DNA from: Acorus gramineus
Taxonomy: Eukaryota; Streptophyta; Magnoliopsida; Acorales; Acoraceae
DNA length: 64,000 nt
Assembly (NCBI GenBank): GCA_030737835.1
Contig: CM060847.1
Coordinates: forward strand, 16,034,656 to 16,098,655
Direction of reading: 5' to 3'
The notes under the pieces were generated by a model. That model was not told the DNA's origin and ran no database searches. It worked only from the letters and a program-made list of their open reading frames with translations. How positions within the stretch are numbered: position 1 is the stretch's first letter; the number at the start of each line of letters is the position of its first letter. The translations under genes were made by a program, and so were the position numbers. Shown here one piece after another: positions 25,401 to 35,992 of this stretch.

Positions 25401-26438
25401 TAATGAAAACCAAATTCCAATTATAGAGGTCAAAAAAGAACCCATTTTCCTGGATAGAGTGACATGCCCAATGTAATCTTCAAAACAAAAACAATAGGAC
25501 AATTCCTACAAAATGGAGCAGAGGAAACCCAACTCCAGACTGAAGCAAAATTAGAACTAGACCAAACTTGTACTAGCGCTAGAGAGAAACATCTATCAGA
25601 TACAACACTACAACAACCAAAGCATCTTAACTCTTTTTCATCCCTCACAGTCTCACATATTATGTCGAACTGATTGAATTGCATGTCTGAGTACCAAATC
25701 CCGCTAATGGAATACAAGAAACCCAACCCCACTCTCCAAACTTCAAAAAAGCAAGAACAATCCTTTTCTATTGGTTTTTTTTTTTTTTCTTAGTCAAATC
25801 TTCCCCCATCGGCAAGTGGGAAGACTTGAACCCAAGTCCACTCACTAAAAGGGGGTAGCTCTCCCATCCTACCAAGAGGAGGTTCGGTAAAGGAAGAACA
25901 ATCTTCCGCTAATAGAATGCAAATTCAGCAAACAAGACATAAAAAGAAAAACCCAAACTCACTTCGCTATACGCTCGATGACTTCCGTGGTCGAAGGAAG
26001 CGGCGGAGGCGGCGGCAGCTGCTGCTCCTCTCCCGCGTCCCTCCTCTCCTGAATCTCCCCCTCCTCATCAGGGCTCCGCCTCTCCTTCTCATCCCTCCCC
26101 CTCGCTCTGCCCCTGTCGCTCTCCCTCTCTCGATCTTTCCCTCTCTGTCGATCCCTCTCCCGATCCTTCCCCCTCTCCCTCTCTCGATCGACCTCCCTCT
26201 CCCTCTCCTTCTTCCCCCTCTCCCTCCCCCTCTCGTGCTCGCGATCCTTGTTGTCCCTCGACCGCTCCTTGTTATCTCTGCTGCTCCCGTGGTCCTCCCT
26301 TTCCCTCTCCCTCTCCCTCGATCGCTCGCCGTCCTTGGACTTGTGGTCTTTACCGTCGTCGCGACGGTCTTTCTTCCTGTCCTTGCTCCTGTGCTTCGCT
26401 GAATCCCTCTCTTTCCTGTTCTCTTCCGGATCCTCCAT
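19406..26438 (-). CDS. DOT2: SART-1 family splicing factor DOT2-like
   Basis: SART-1/Snu66 proteins act in the nucleus in the U4/U6.U5 tri-snRNP; the Arabidopsis member is DOT2 (MDF). Twelve coding exons join in phase to 783 aa, close to the family length: 26438-25963, 24595-24454, 24352-24301, 24154-24044, 23976-23880, 23794-23728, 21697-21638, 21441-20832, 20718-20348, 20216-19996, 19724-19658, 19483-19406. Residues 1-130 are rich in Arg, Glu, Asp and Ser. Then come a KEERLKKKNDS coiled segment, DLAGVKILHGLDKVIEGG, NVEIGEQKQRDEAY, ILPQYDDPKTDE, a long charged helix region, PKEAFRKLSHKFHGKGPGK and the basic tail GIKRRSDAGESGVPPKKPKK. Intron 6 uses a GC donor (GAG|GCAAGT). The ATG at 26438 follows stops in the leader and opens the conserved charged N-terminus. 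Sequence after the stop remains open in another frame over further exons (see findings). Confidence 0.95.
22067..22148. repeat. Perfect 41-bp tandem duplication
   Basis: Two identical 41-bp units start at 22067 and 22108, inside DOT2 intron 6. They look like a recent slip duplication. Confidence 0.95.
22363..22446 (-). mobile_element. SINE-like remnant in DOT2 intron 6
   Basis: On the minus strand, TGGTTAAGTCAGTAACC is followed about 40 bases later by GGTCAATGGATCAAATC and CTTGGGGAGCACCATTTTT. The same order occurs at 60662-60735, so this is a dispersed family with tRNA-promoter-like words. The boxes are degenerate. Confidence 0.5.
25763..25893 (-). mobile_element. tRNA-derived SINE in DOT2 intron 1
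   Basis: On the minus strand a box A, GGTAGGATGGGAGAGC (25873-25858), and a box B, GGGTTCAAGTCTTCCC (25833-25818), sit at tRNA-like spacing and are followed by an A run (T run on plus from 25775). The direct repeat AAGAACAATC at 25753-25762 and 25894-25903 is a fitting target duplication. Confidence 0.82.
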
Positions 26439-26469
26439 TGTTTTTGCTTCTCTCGTTTTTACTCGTTTG

Positions 26470-26478
26470 AAACCCTAG
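26470..26478 (-). promoter_or_regulatory. Telo-box in DOT2 leader
   Basis: AAACCCTAG reads on the plus strand here, 32 bases beyond the DOT2 start codon. Telo-boxes are common near plant transcription starts of growth-linked genes. Confidence 0.6.
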
Positions 26479-26519
26479 CTTTTCAGTCTCCCTTCACAAT
26501 TTAGAATCGGAAATGATTT

Positions 26520-27558
26520 TTATGATTTCATCATCTCCGTCGCAGTATATGAAAGTGGGGTCGCTTGCGGTGTTACGCACGTGACCTGCGGATGAGGGTT
26601 CTATATGTAAATATTTTAGTTTAGTGGGGTTTTTGGTAGTACTACAAGTTGTCTCTAAATTCTAATAATCGTGTGATTTATAATTGTAGTACTACATATA
26701 AATGCTGTAGAAAAGTTATGTTTAATTATTTTTATAGTTACTTTTATGGACAATGCAGAGTTTAAGTTTTTTGTAAATACATATTTCATTGATAAAGTAC
26801 ATACATTTATAAATATATATATATATAATTAAATCAAATGAATTGCATAATAAAGTATATATGTAGACATATTAGAGTGCATATTATGGTAGGTGATTTC
26901 ATAATCTACGTTCGATGATGTAACAACACATTTAATTTATTTTATTACACTACTTAAAATCCACCAGATGAGAAAAATAAGAATTGATTCTTTAAGAGCC
27001 TTACAAATGATACAACACCAACACATTTAATTTATTTTATTACACTATTTAAAATCCACCAGATGAGAAAAATAAGAATTGATTCTTTAGGGGCCTTACA
27101 AATGATACAACACCATGTTCTTCAAAGGTTCTCTTAACGAGAAACAGGAATGGTAGGCTTAGGTGATTTTATAAAAATAAATTTCAAAATAAGAATTTTT
27201 ATTCTCAAGAATCCAATTCGAAGAAAATTTAATGTGATGTTTAAAAATGAACACAAGAATATAAGATTTCCAAGCGCGGTTTATGTGAATGTTCTAAAAA
27301 AATGAGAATCGAAATAAACGTTAAACTGACCCTTAAAAGTGGATGCCATTAGGGAAAGTCATAATGGCAGTACTCCGTATCTACAACAATCATGTAAATC
27401 AACAAATACAATGACCATATAATAAAACTACATACATATAGGAGAGGAACCATTTCATACTTGACAAATCGAACAAGCAAAAAGAAGGGGTAATATAGAT
27501 TCCCTTCATTCTCTCATCTATTCAGCATTCCCTTTGTTCGCGGATGGTGGATTATGAA
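26520..27558. other. Spacer between VPS2.3 and DOT2
   Basis: This 1-kb gap holds the DOT2 promoter on the left and the VPS2.3 3' end on the right. It contains a 95-bp tandem duplication. No further gene is seen. Confidence 0.6.
26926..27115. repeat. 95-bp tandem duplication, two copies
   Basis: Units at 26926-27020 and 27021-27115 differ at three positions by eye. They lie about 490 bp upstream of the DOT2 start. Confidence 0.95.
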
Positions 27559-30500
27559 TCAGATGCGTCGAAGGGATGCCAATCTCTTCTCCAGGTCTTC
27601 AACATCAGAGGACTCCTTGCTGCATCATTTAAACAAGGGATCTTTAGAATGATATATGGAATATGACAATCCACATCACATAGAATCTTCACCAGCTTTT
27701 TTAAAACGCTAGAGAATAAAGAAAAGGTTGAGAAAGAAAGACCACAACATAAGAATAAGAGTAACTTCTCATCCCCACTTCAGACTTGTACTTCCACTTC
27801 TTAAAATGAAAGTGAAAGTAGCAAGATTTACCATTTTCAAAAAGAAAAAGAAAAAAGAGAGAGAGTAACAATTCTTGATTGCAGCTCAAGTCCCATTCAA
27901 ATTCAGTGATGAGAATATAAAATGATATATAAGGTCATGATATTTTTCCTGCAAAATTTGAACTCCCGATTCAATTTCATTGTGCCTATATATTAATGCA
28001 CCTAAAAGTGAAACATATAGATGAGAATATAAAGTGAAACATATAGATCTAACTCTTCTCGGTGAAATATGCTGTTTTAAGCACATGATAATACTCATTC
28101 CCTTATAATAAAATGGTTATAGAAATACAAAAATAACACCGAACCTTGCAACATTTTCAACTTTCTTCGTCACTGTAGCAATCCGACCTTTAGGAGCTGA
28201 AGACAGCTGTGATGCGATATCCACACCAATCTCATCCAGCACCTAAAAAAACAACCATGATAATTATCGTGAGCAAATGTGGGACATGTAACAAGAACAT
28301 ACAAATCAAAGCCTCATGGGGGAAAAACCAAAAAAATATATATATAATTTTTTTATAGCTTTATTGATAAAGGTCTTCATCTGAATCCATTTAATGATTA
28401 CCTGGTTAGTGAGCTCTTCTGTTTCCTCTTCAGCTTCGTCTTTGTCCAGTGTTTCATCTATGCATTCTGACATCATCTCAATCTGCATAAAGGGTAAAAC
28501 AGACAAAACTATTATTTTGATTCATGTCTTATGGTTTTGTCAGGCCCTTCTAATAAAAAAAAATTATTTGATGCACTATCATGCTTCACAGATTATCTGG
28601 GAAGCAAATTTAATGAATAATTGTCCATGCCATTTATCATAACTATGTGGAGCATTCAACTAAAAGCAAAAACAGAAGATTCACACCATTCAACAAAAAC
28701 ATGGGATCAGCAAGAAGCATGTATTTTTTGACAAGTAAAATGCTCCGTTTCTGAAGATATATTAACATAATTAACTTTTACCTGACCCATATTATATATT
28801 CTTATGGATTTTTTTTTTTTTTTTTTTTGAAAAGAGGTAGGAACTTCTATTGATAAAATCCCCCGAACAAACGGAGACGAGGGATCTCCAAATACAAGAA
28901 AAAGGAAAAGAAATTTGATAAGGAACAACCTCCCAATTGAATAAAATACAATTCTTATGGAATTGTACCCCTGATTATTCTCTATGAATGAAGGTTGGTA
29001 GGTTCCCTACACATTTCTATCCCATGAGAAAAATTACTTTACCAACCCTCACAAATGGTCTTATTTGCTAAAATGGATGTTATTTAAAAAGTGGAATGCG
29101 TATATCAGTTATATGTGGCTCAAACAAATAAATACTGGACAGCCTCCTTTAGCACACTTGTAAACTGACTGTAGAAGATAAGCCAGAGATAAATATGACA
29201 GTTGAAGAAATGCATATTCTCTTTCAATCGAAAAGCTGGAGAACCCCATGGAACTGAAAAAACAATAATAATATGCAAAAAGCAGGACATTTTCAGACAC
29301 ATTAAACATACAAAAAGCAGAACTTTGGTTTCCAAATCCCTATCACTCGTGGTTAAAAAATAGGAGAGGTGATAAAAATTGCACTGGTCTAACGTTTCTA
29401 AGACTTATAATATAATCATTTTAGTAAAGATCATATAAATTAAACATTAATGAAACTCATTTGATTCATACCGTCATGTCCATCTGTGCTGATTGCTTCT
29501 GGAATTCTTTCATCACTTTTATCTGCTTAGCAGGCGCCATTTCCTAAACCATCCAAATACATGTGATAAAAAATTGAATGTCATCTTTCCCATGGGAGGT
29601 TCAACAAATACTACAAATGAAATCTACAAAAAAAAAAGTAATCTTGTTTCCAATGCCTATGGCGAATTAACAAATTTATATCAGAAAGAAAAACCTTATT
29701 CATTGCCGCCATTGCTTTACTTGCTCCTTTCATTCCAACAGAAATTGAAGTGTTAGCATACATTGCCTGTAAAAAAACAAAAAGGAGATTCAACATGAAA
29801 AGTTTATGAAGATTAAGTGATTAACAACTAACAAGGTGTTGGCATGAAAGCATTTCATAGCATACAATGAGCAACCTGTGTATGGGTTGCTACGCCTCTG
29901 ATCTGTGCACGACTTCCTTGCAGATTTGTGATTTGCTGCCTCAGCCGAACAAGTTGGCGAGCCAAGATTCTCGTTGCTGCCTATAAAACATATACTATTG
30001 GTTAAGCATCAAAACCAAACACAAGTAATATGTCGGTCTCAAGCATGGAGGAAGACTGATAGAAGCTACAGAACTCTTCACTTTCACAATATATACCGAG
30101 AGCAATCCAGATGATGCATCACCAATTACGATGTCAGATTATTACAAAGAGAGAAGTAAGAACTCTAGAGACCATGCAACAAAGAAACATATTAGTTTCC
30201 GAACATAGTATGCCATATAAATGTGGACAAAGAGCGACTGCCTAAATTAATATAATGGCTAATAAACTTGCCTCATTGCCAGTTTTTGCTGTCTTCTTAA
30301 TCTCGGCAACTAATTTCTTCTCCTGCCATCATATATTTCCAGGTGAGGATAATTTTTTCCGTCATGCAGAAAATAAATATCATTACATTCGATCATCCAT
30401 TAGAACGAACCTCCAGTTGTAGTGCCCCAATCTCCTTTTCAATACCTACAAAAACACATAAAATGAATCAATCATTTTCGAATAACTACAGCTTGACACT

Positions 30501-31287
30501 AAAAGCTACCCTCGGGAATAAATTAGTGGCTTATTCTATGATTCACTGCTTGAAATTACATTTTAACCAAATATAAACCTATCATAAAGTAGTGATTCTT
30601 CACTGGTTTAAATAGCAATCCAAATTATATCATATCTAGCATTCATGGTAGAAATGTAAAAGCAACAATTATAACACAACAAAACTGCAGTTGACACTAT
30701 ATTCAGGCCGTAAGTAATTTGTTCCACATCCATGATTCAATGTAGTGTGGCCATACTACTAAAAAATTGTAGTGTATCTATAATTCAATGACAAAAAGTC
30801 CGTTACATTCAGAAAAAAAATCACACAGAAAAAAATGTTTATTTGATTTCAGAAACGCAAACTCATGAAGAAAAAGATGTTCACCTCTTGTCGCAACCAT
30901 CATCTCACGTTTGCTTGTCCTGAGAGCCTCTGCAACAACAACAACAAAAAAAGCGATCTAAGTTTCAAGACCCAAAAAATTTGATCACACAATTCACGAA
31001 ATCTGTTACACCCATTACAAAAGCAGCAATGCCCATGTCAATCCCACCAACAAAGAACTACAGTAAAAATCCAACATAGAGAAAAACAAATAAAGCCTCA
31101 AAAACCCACAAATGTAACAATCCATGAATCCAAACACAACTACCCACCAAAAGAAATCGTAAACACCAATAAAAGCAAAAACCCATTGAAACCCCTTACA
31201 ACACAAACCAATGCAGTTCAAACAAACCCCAACACAACAGAAAAAGGAGCCACCTTTGGCCGAGGTCTTCTTCTTGAGGAAATTCAT
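27559..31287 (-). CDS. VPS2.3: ESCRT-III subunit VPS2 homolog, VPS2.3 type
   Basis: ESCRT-III VPS2/CHMP2 proteins polymerise on endosome membranes to bud inward vesicles and recruit the VPS4 ATPase. Ten coding exons join in phase to 217 aa, the usual length: 31287-31254, 30929-30885, 30445-30411, 30322-30272, 29980-29876, 29766-29695, 29543-29472, 28482-28402, 28242-28145, 27619-27559. The N-terminus MNFLKKKTSAKEALRTSKRE is typical of plant VPS2.3. A basic Snf7 helical core follows (LARQLVRLRQQITNLQGSRA, MKGASKAMAAMNK), then an acidic part (IDETLDKDEAEEETEEL). The last residues, DLEKRLASLRRI, fit a MIM1 motif for the VPS4 MIT domain. Intron 4 has a GC donor (GAG|GCAAGT). A strong donor CTCAG|GTAAGAG at 31388/31387 and an acceptor at 31294 suggest a short leader intron. 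Confidence 0.96.
28809..28950 (-). mobile_element. Short LINE 3' end insertion in VPS2.3 intron 7
   Basis: An 11-bp direct repeat ATTCTTATGGA at 28798-28808 and 28951-28961 flanks 142 bp that ends (minus strand) in 20 A. It shares GGAGACGAGGGATCTC with the LINE tail at 15866, so it is a strongly 5'-truncated copy of the same LINE family. Confidence 0.88.
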
Positions 31288-31293
31288 GGCTTC

Positions 31294-31523
31294 CTGACGG
31301 AGAAGACCCGGATCTCGAAAATGTCGGGATCGATGGTTCTGAAGGAGCCACTGACACACACTCTTTCTCTCACTCTCTCTCTCTTACCTGAGATCGGGCA
31401 ATCTAGGGTTTCTACTTCTGTTTTTCGGGGAGCACAAAAAAAGCAGCGGTTGTGAAGACTGACTCGACTAGCCGTTGCGGCTGCGAATTTACGGTTCTGC
31501 CCTTTCTTTCTTCTATCTATATA
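31294..31523 (-). promoter_or_regulatory. VPS2.3 leader and core promoter
   Basis: A TATATAG box reads on minus at about 31523-31516. A telo-box (AAACCCTAG on minus, 31411-31403) lies in the putative first leader exon, just before the leader splice donor at 31387. The leader intron is GA-rich on minus. The exact start of transcription is not shown. Confidence 0.5.
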
Positions 31524-31544
31524 ATCCATGATTTTTTTGTCATA

Positions 31545-31960
31545 CGGAATATGATTTATTTTTTGATATACATTTATTAAGTATAAATAAAGATAAAGTA
31601 ATTTTGTGTTTTGTTATGTTTTAAATTATTCTCGTTGGTAAACGTAAGAATAAATATTTTATTGTTCAAATAAAATATGAATAACGTTGGATAAGGATTT
31701 ATAAAATGTGAAAAAATAATGATAGTTGATTTGACAGGTGATTTATAAGAGGTAATGACAGTTGATTTGACAGTGGACTCACATATTCTTTGAATAGAAT
31801 AACCTAGGATAATTTTAATTCTAGGGATTGGTTGAAATCCATATATCACTTTATACTAGTTTATTCTGCATAAGATATTCTAGGATATACCAGACAAACA
31901 AACGGGTTAAAACCCCTATTCCAGTTAATACCAGGTTATCCCGAGGCTTATTCCCGTTCA
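31545..31960. repeat. Dispersed repeat, copy B (related to 2745-3105)
   Basis: It shares GATAAAGTAATTTTGT-like, TTAAATTATTCTCGTT and GGTTGAAATCC segments with 2745-3105 in the same order, with several length differences. It starts within about 20 bases of the VPS2.3 TATA box. Confidence 0.5.
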
Positions 31961-31972
31961 AAACGGGGGGCG

Positions 31973-32252
31973 GGTTTTTAATTTTTAAGTCCCCATGAAC
32001 TACATGATTTAGTGATCAATCTCTCACTTCTTCATATTTCAATTTCAGTCACCAGATTTAAAGAATATGTTCATTTTAGTCCCCTCCCAGCCACCTAAGA
32101 ACTAAAAACAAAACCAAATTATTTAGTAATAGGTCCCTCTTAAGACATACCCTTTAAATCTAGGGACTAAAACTGAAATATAAAGAAGTGAATGATCGAT
32201 CACTAAATTATATAATTATCGGGACTAAAAAATAGAAAACCATTTTTTTTAA
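31973..32252. mobile_element. Hairpin MITE with long inverted ends, copy 1
   Basis: The left half (TTTTTAAGTCCCC, TTTAGTGATCAATCTCTCAC, GATTTAAAGAATATG) pairs with the right half in reverse, so nearly the whole element can fold on itself. The same family is at 55780-56062. TIRs over 100 bp suggest a Mutator-type MITE; the target duplication was not resolved. Confidence 0.7.
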
Positions 32253-33232
32253 TGACCTGATTTGCCCTCTAAACCGAATAAATTTATGGAAGAAGAATCC
32301 TTTTGGCCAGCGTGTCAAAGGACATGTAATATAAGTTATTCTGATATTTATAACTATTTTAATAATAAAAAAAAGTATGAATAAGATTTAAATAATAATT
32401 TGTAAATAATAAAAAAATAATTTGATATGTAAGCCCCCTGATTTACGAAGTGATCACGATTGATTTAACTTATGAGCTCATTTTATACTAGCGGAATAGA
32501 TTTACTAGAATAACCCAATTTTAAGGAAAACTTGAAATACAAATACCAGCTTATTGTTCATATTTTGGCATACCTTCCACCCAAACAGTCTTTTAAGTTT
32601 ATTCTCCCCCTATTCTCATCTATTCTCCCTCTATTCCACTACCAAAGTGCCAGGGTAGAATTGGTATTTCAGGTCTCCCCTGTGAATATGTTATTCCATC
32701 CAATCTACTCGAATTATATTAAGGGGCTCACATATGAGCTCGCATGTCACATCGATTTTTTTTTATAAATTCTTATTCACATTTTTTTTACTATTTATAT
32801 ACAACTTATACATGGTCAACAAATTAACACAAATTTCATCAACTATCTTTCTCAACAAAAATAACTAAAAACGCAGTTAAACAAAAAAATGATTTATTTA
32901 TTTTTATCTATATTAGAATAGTTAATTATCAATCTCGAAAATAGTTTATGTTATCCAAACTAGGGGTATATGTTCTGCTGCGTATTCAGTCTTATTTACC
33001 TTCAACATCTGTTTTGATTTTTTAAATTTTAAATATATTTTTTGTTAATAAATATATTTAAATAAAAAATATACATGTTTATACAAATTGATTGCATATT
33101 TTTATATTTTCATAATGTACTATACAGTAGAGTAAGTACTATATTAAATAAATGAATGTATTAATGTCATCTTTAGAAAAAATTTTAAAAAATAAAGATA
33201 TACCACTTTTGAATCTCATGCATCAAATGTTT

Positions 33233-34057
33233 AGTCATGAAGTGCATATTAACCATTTAACCGTATATATTGCATGTAACAGAGTATTTTTTATCAATCT
33301 TAGCGTATAGAATGAAACATTATCTCAAATAACTAATTGCATGCGAACAATCTATATCTATACTACAAGTTGAGAGGGAAGATAATTTTTTCAATTTTAT
33401 CATTTTAAATTAATTAAAAATCTTATCTAACAAATTAGATTTTATCTAAAAAATATGATTTTAAAAAATAAAAAATTATTTATTATTTATATAATCCCGT
33501 AACAAATCTTATCTATACTATGTTAGATTTTATTTTAAAAAATACATTAAAAAACAGTTCAAATTTACATTCATTTTATTTATTAATTTTATAAACAGTT
33601 TTTATCTTATATAGAATTTTGTTTAGTTGATAAAGTCATGAAGTGCATATTAACCATATATATTGCATGTCACATAGTATTTGATGAATCCTAGCGTATA
33701 GAATGAAACAATATCTCAAATAACTAATTGCATGTTAACAATCTATATCTATATCTATATTACAATTCGAGAGAGAATATATTTTTTTCAATTTAATCCT
33801 TTAAAATTAATCAAAAATCTTATCTAACAAATTAGATTTTATCTCTAACAAATTAGATTTTATCTAAAAATTATGATTTTGAAAAATAAAAAATAAAGTT
33901 TTATTTATTATTTATATAATCCATTAAAAAAAATTATCTAAATTATATTAGATTTTATTTTAAAAAATACATTAAAAACAGTTCAAATTTATATTCATTT
34001 GATTATTAATTTTAAAAACAGTTTTTTATCTTATATAGAATTTTGTTTAGTTGATAA
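33233..34057. repeat. Tandem duplication of a 400-bp unit
   Basis: AGTCATGAAGTGCATATTAA opens units at 33233 and 33634, and both end near ATAGAATTTTGTTTAGTTGA. Units differ by small indels, including an extra CTAACAAATTAGATTTTAT in the second. Very AT-rich and non-coding. Confidence 0.9.
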
Positions 34058-34559
34058 ATAGCTAATTTCGGGTCAATATAATTTTCAATGTTTAATCTCA
34101 TTTTTTAGCATCCAAATGGTCATTTTTGAAAAAATCTATTTCACAATCATACTTACATATTGAAATTCTCTTTCAAATGAGCTATTGATAACCTCAATTA
34201 GATTTATGTTTGAAAAGTTATGAAGTTTTCAATTTTTTGAAAATAATTTAATTATTAGTAAGTTTAAGATCTAAACAAAATTTGTTATGATTTGATAATA
34301 TAATTGGAATTACACGTGTATTATACATGCCTATAAATAACCTAGGATCCACCAATCTTTCACAAAAGCTTTAATATCTAAAATAGAATTTAAAAAAAAA
34401 ATGATGAGAAATTTTTAGATAAAGATATTTCATCATTTACTTATTTATCTGTTATTTATTTATTTTATATCGATGTCAATGATTTCTAAAACATTTGTCA
34501 TCTTCTGAATGCAGGTATCACTTAAACGATATCATATTTTAACCTCCAATCTCTTATTT

Positions 34560-35080
34560 TGTAAGAGGAAAAATACATAGGGACAGAAAAGGTATGAACA
34601 TTAAATTGTATTTTTTTGTTTGCTCAATTTCATATATGTTAATAATTTTTAATATCCTCCTCTTAGTTTAACTCAGTGTTGAATTTATTTTAGAACCTTA
34701 ATCGAATATGTTTTTTAGAATTTTGATAGAAAAACACAGAAAAAGAAAATGTATGGATATTAATTTGTGTTTTGTGTTTATTTATTTATTTTATTATTTT
34801 CTCAATTTTCTATATGTTAATGATTTATAATATCCTCTTAGTTTAATTTAATGCTGTTTTTTTTAGAATCTTAATTGAATATGCTTTTCAGAATTTTAAT
34901 AAAAAAACCATAGACACATAAATGTATGAATATTAAATTTTTTGTTTGTTTATTTATTTATCTTTTGTTTGATCAATTTTTTAAATGCTAATGATTTTTA
35001 AGATCCTCTTAATATAGAATTTTTTTCTAGAATTTTAATTTTTAACTTATTTTGAATTTATTTTAAATTATTAAATAGAA
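34560..35080. repeat. Three diverged AT-rich tandem units, about 160-175 bp
   Basis: A block with GTATGRAYATTAAWTT, then TATGTTAATGATTTWTAATATCCTCTTAG, recurs about every 160-175 bp (near 34590, 34750 and 34922). The third unit is the most decayed. No gene. Confidence 0.7.
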
Positions 35081-35166
35081 AACATACATGAGAACATAAA
35101 AATAATGTTTTCTTGTCATACTCTCAGCTTCTAGGATTAATCACTGCTTCCAAGTTCCATCCCCAT

Positions 35167-35984
35167 TAGGCCTGTCAACGGGTCGGGTCCAGACCCGGAC
35201 CCGATTACATGTGTAATATACCCGACCCGATTTGGACCCGACCCGGCGGACCCGAACAAACAAACGGGTCGGGTCCGGGTCCACCCCGCCCCGACCAGTT
35301 GGACCCGAATGTTTTTTTTAATATATGTTCATATATTATAAGACCATTAGTATTAGTTGATACATAATTTTATTTCTTACTTAACTTATTTTTGTATCTA
35401 CAAGTTCATAAATCATAATCATAGCAAGCCTATAAATCGGTTTGTTTTGGACAATTAACTTATTAGCTTTTGAATTTGTATGATTAATTAGTTTTGTTGC
35501 ATGATTTATGTTTATTATTTAGGTTAATATGTTAGTGTTTATTGTTTTGAATGTTGTTTAGGTTAATATTGTTTTGAATGTTGTTTAGGTTAGTTATGTT
35601 TATTATTTAGGTTAATATGTTTTTTATGTTAGTGATTATTGTTTTGAATGTTGTTTAATAATTCATTTACTTCTTTTGAATTGTATAAAATTATATTCAA
35701 ACATAGTCTCATTAACAATAATGTTTTATTACAAAAAATTTCAAATAGAATGATAAGGCAAACAAATACATGAGTTCTTCTCTTTTTTTTTTTTTTTTTA
35801 CCCAACCATCCGGGTCGGGTCGGACCCGGCCTCGACGCAGGTCCGATTGGTCTGGGTCCGGGTCCACATTTCCCCGGACCCGCCGGGTCCTGGGTTGGAC
35901 CCGGACCCGTCGGGTCCTGTCACGGGTCGGGTCCGGGTCCACCCCGACCCGACCCGACCCGGACCTGACCCGTTGACAGGCCTA
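35167..35984 (-). mobile_element. hAT-type non-autonomous element, copy 2 (818 bp)
   Basis: Ends are TAGGCCTGTCAAC and GTTGACAGGCCTA, flanked by a perfect 8-bp duplication ATCCCCAT at 35159-35166 and 35985-35992. The inner sequence is the reverse complement of copy 1 at 4743-5603, so the two lie in opposite orientation. Dense GGGTC arrays mark both ends; no transposase is present. Confidence 0.93.
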
Positions 35985-35992
35985 ATCCCCAT

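Larger units (their letters stand above)
31524..33232. other. Intergenic DNA with repeats
   Basis: No gene is supported. It contains the dispersed repeat copy B and a hairpin MITE, listed separately; the remainder is AT-rich. Confidence 0.55.

Noticed and set aside
25917..26478. Long plus-strand frames rich in Leu, Pro and Ser opposite DOT2 exon 1
   Set aside because: They are the antisense of the Arg/Glu/Asp-rich DOT2 N-terminus and have no independent support.
31015..31529. Frames of 80-114 codons on both strands around the VPS2.3 start
   Set aside because: They cross the VPS2.3 exon 1, leader and intron and have no conserved content.
33300..34400. Helitron
   Set aside because: TCTATA words occur, but no TC start with a matching hairpin plus CTRR end was found, and no Rep/helicase code.
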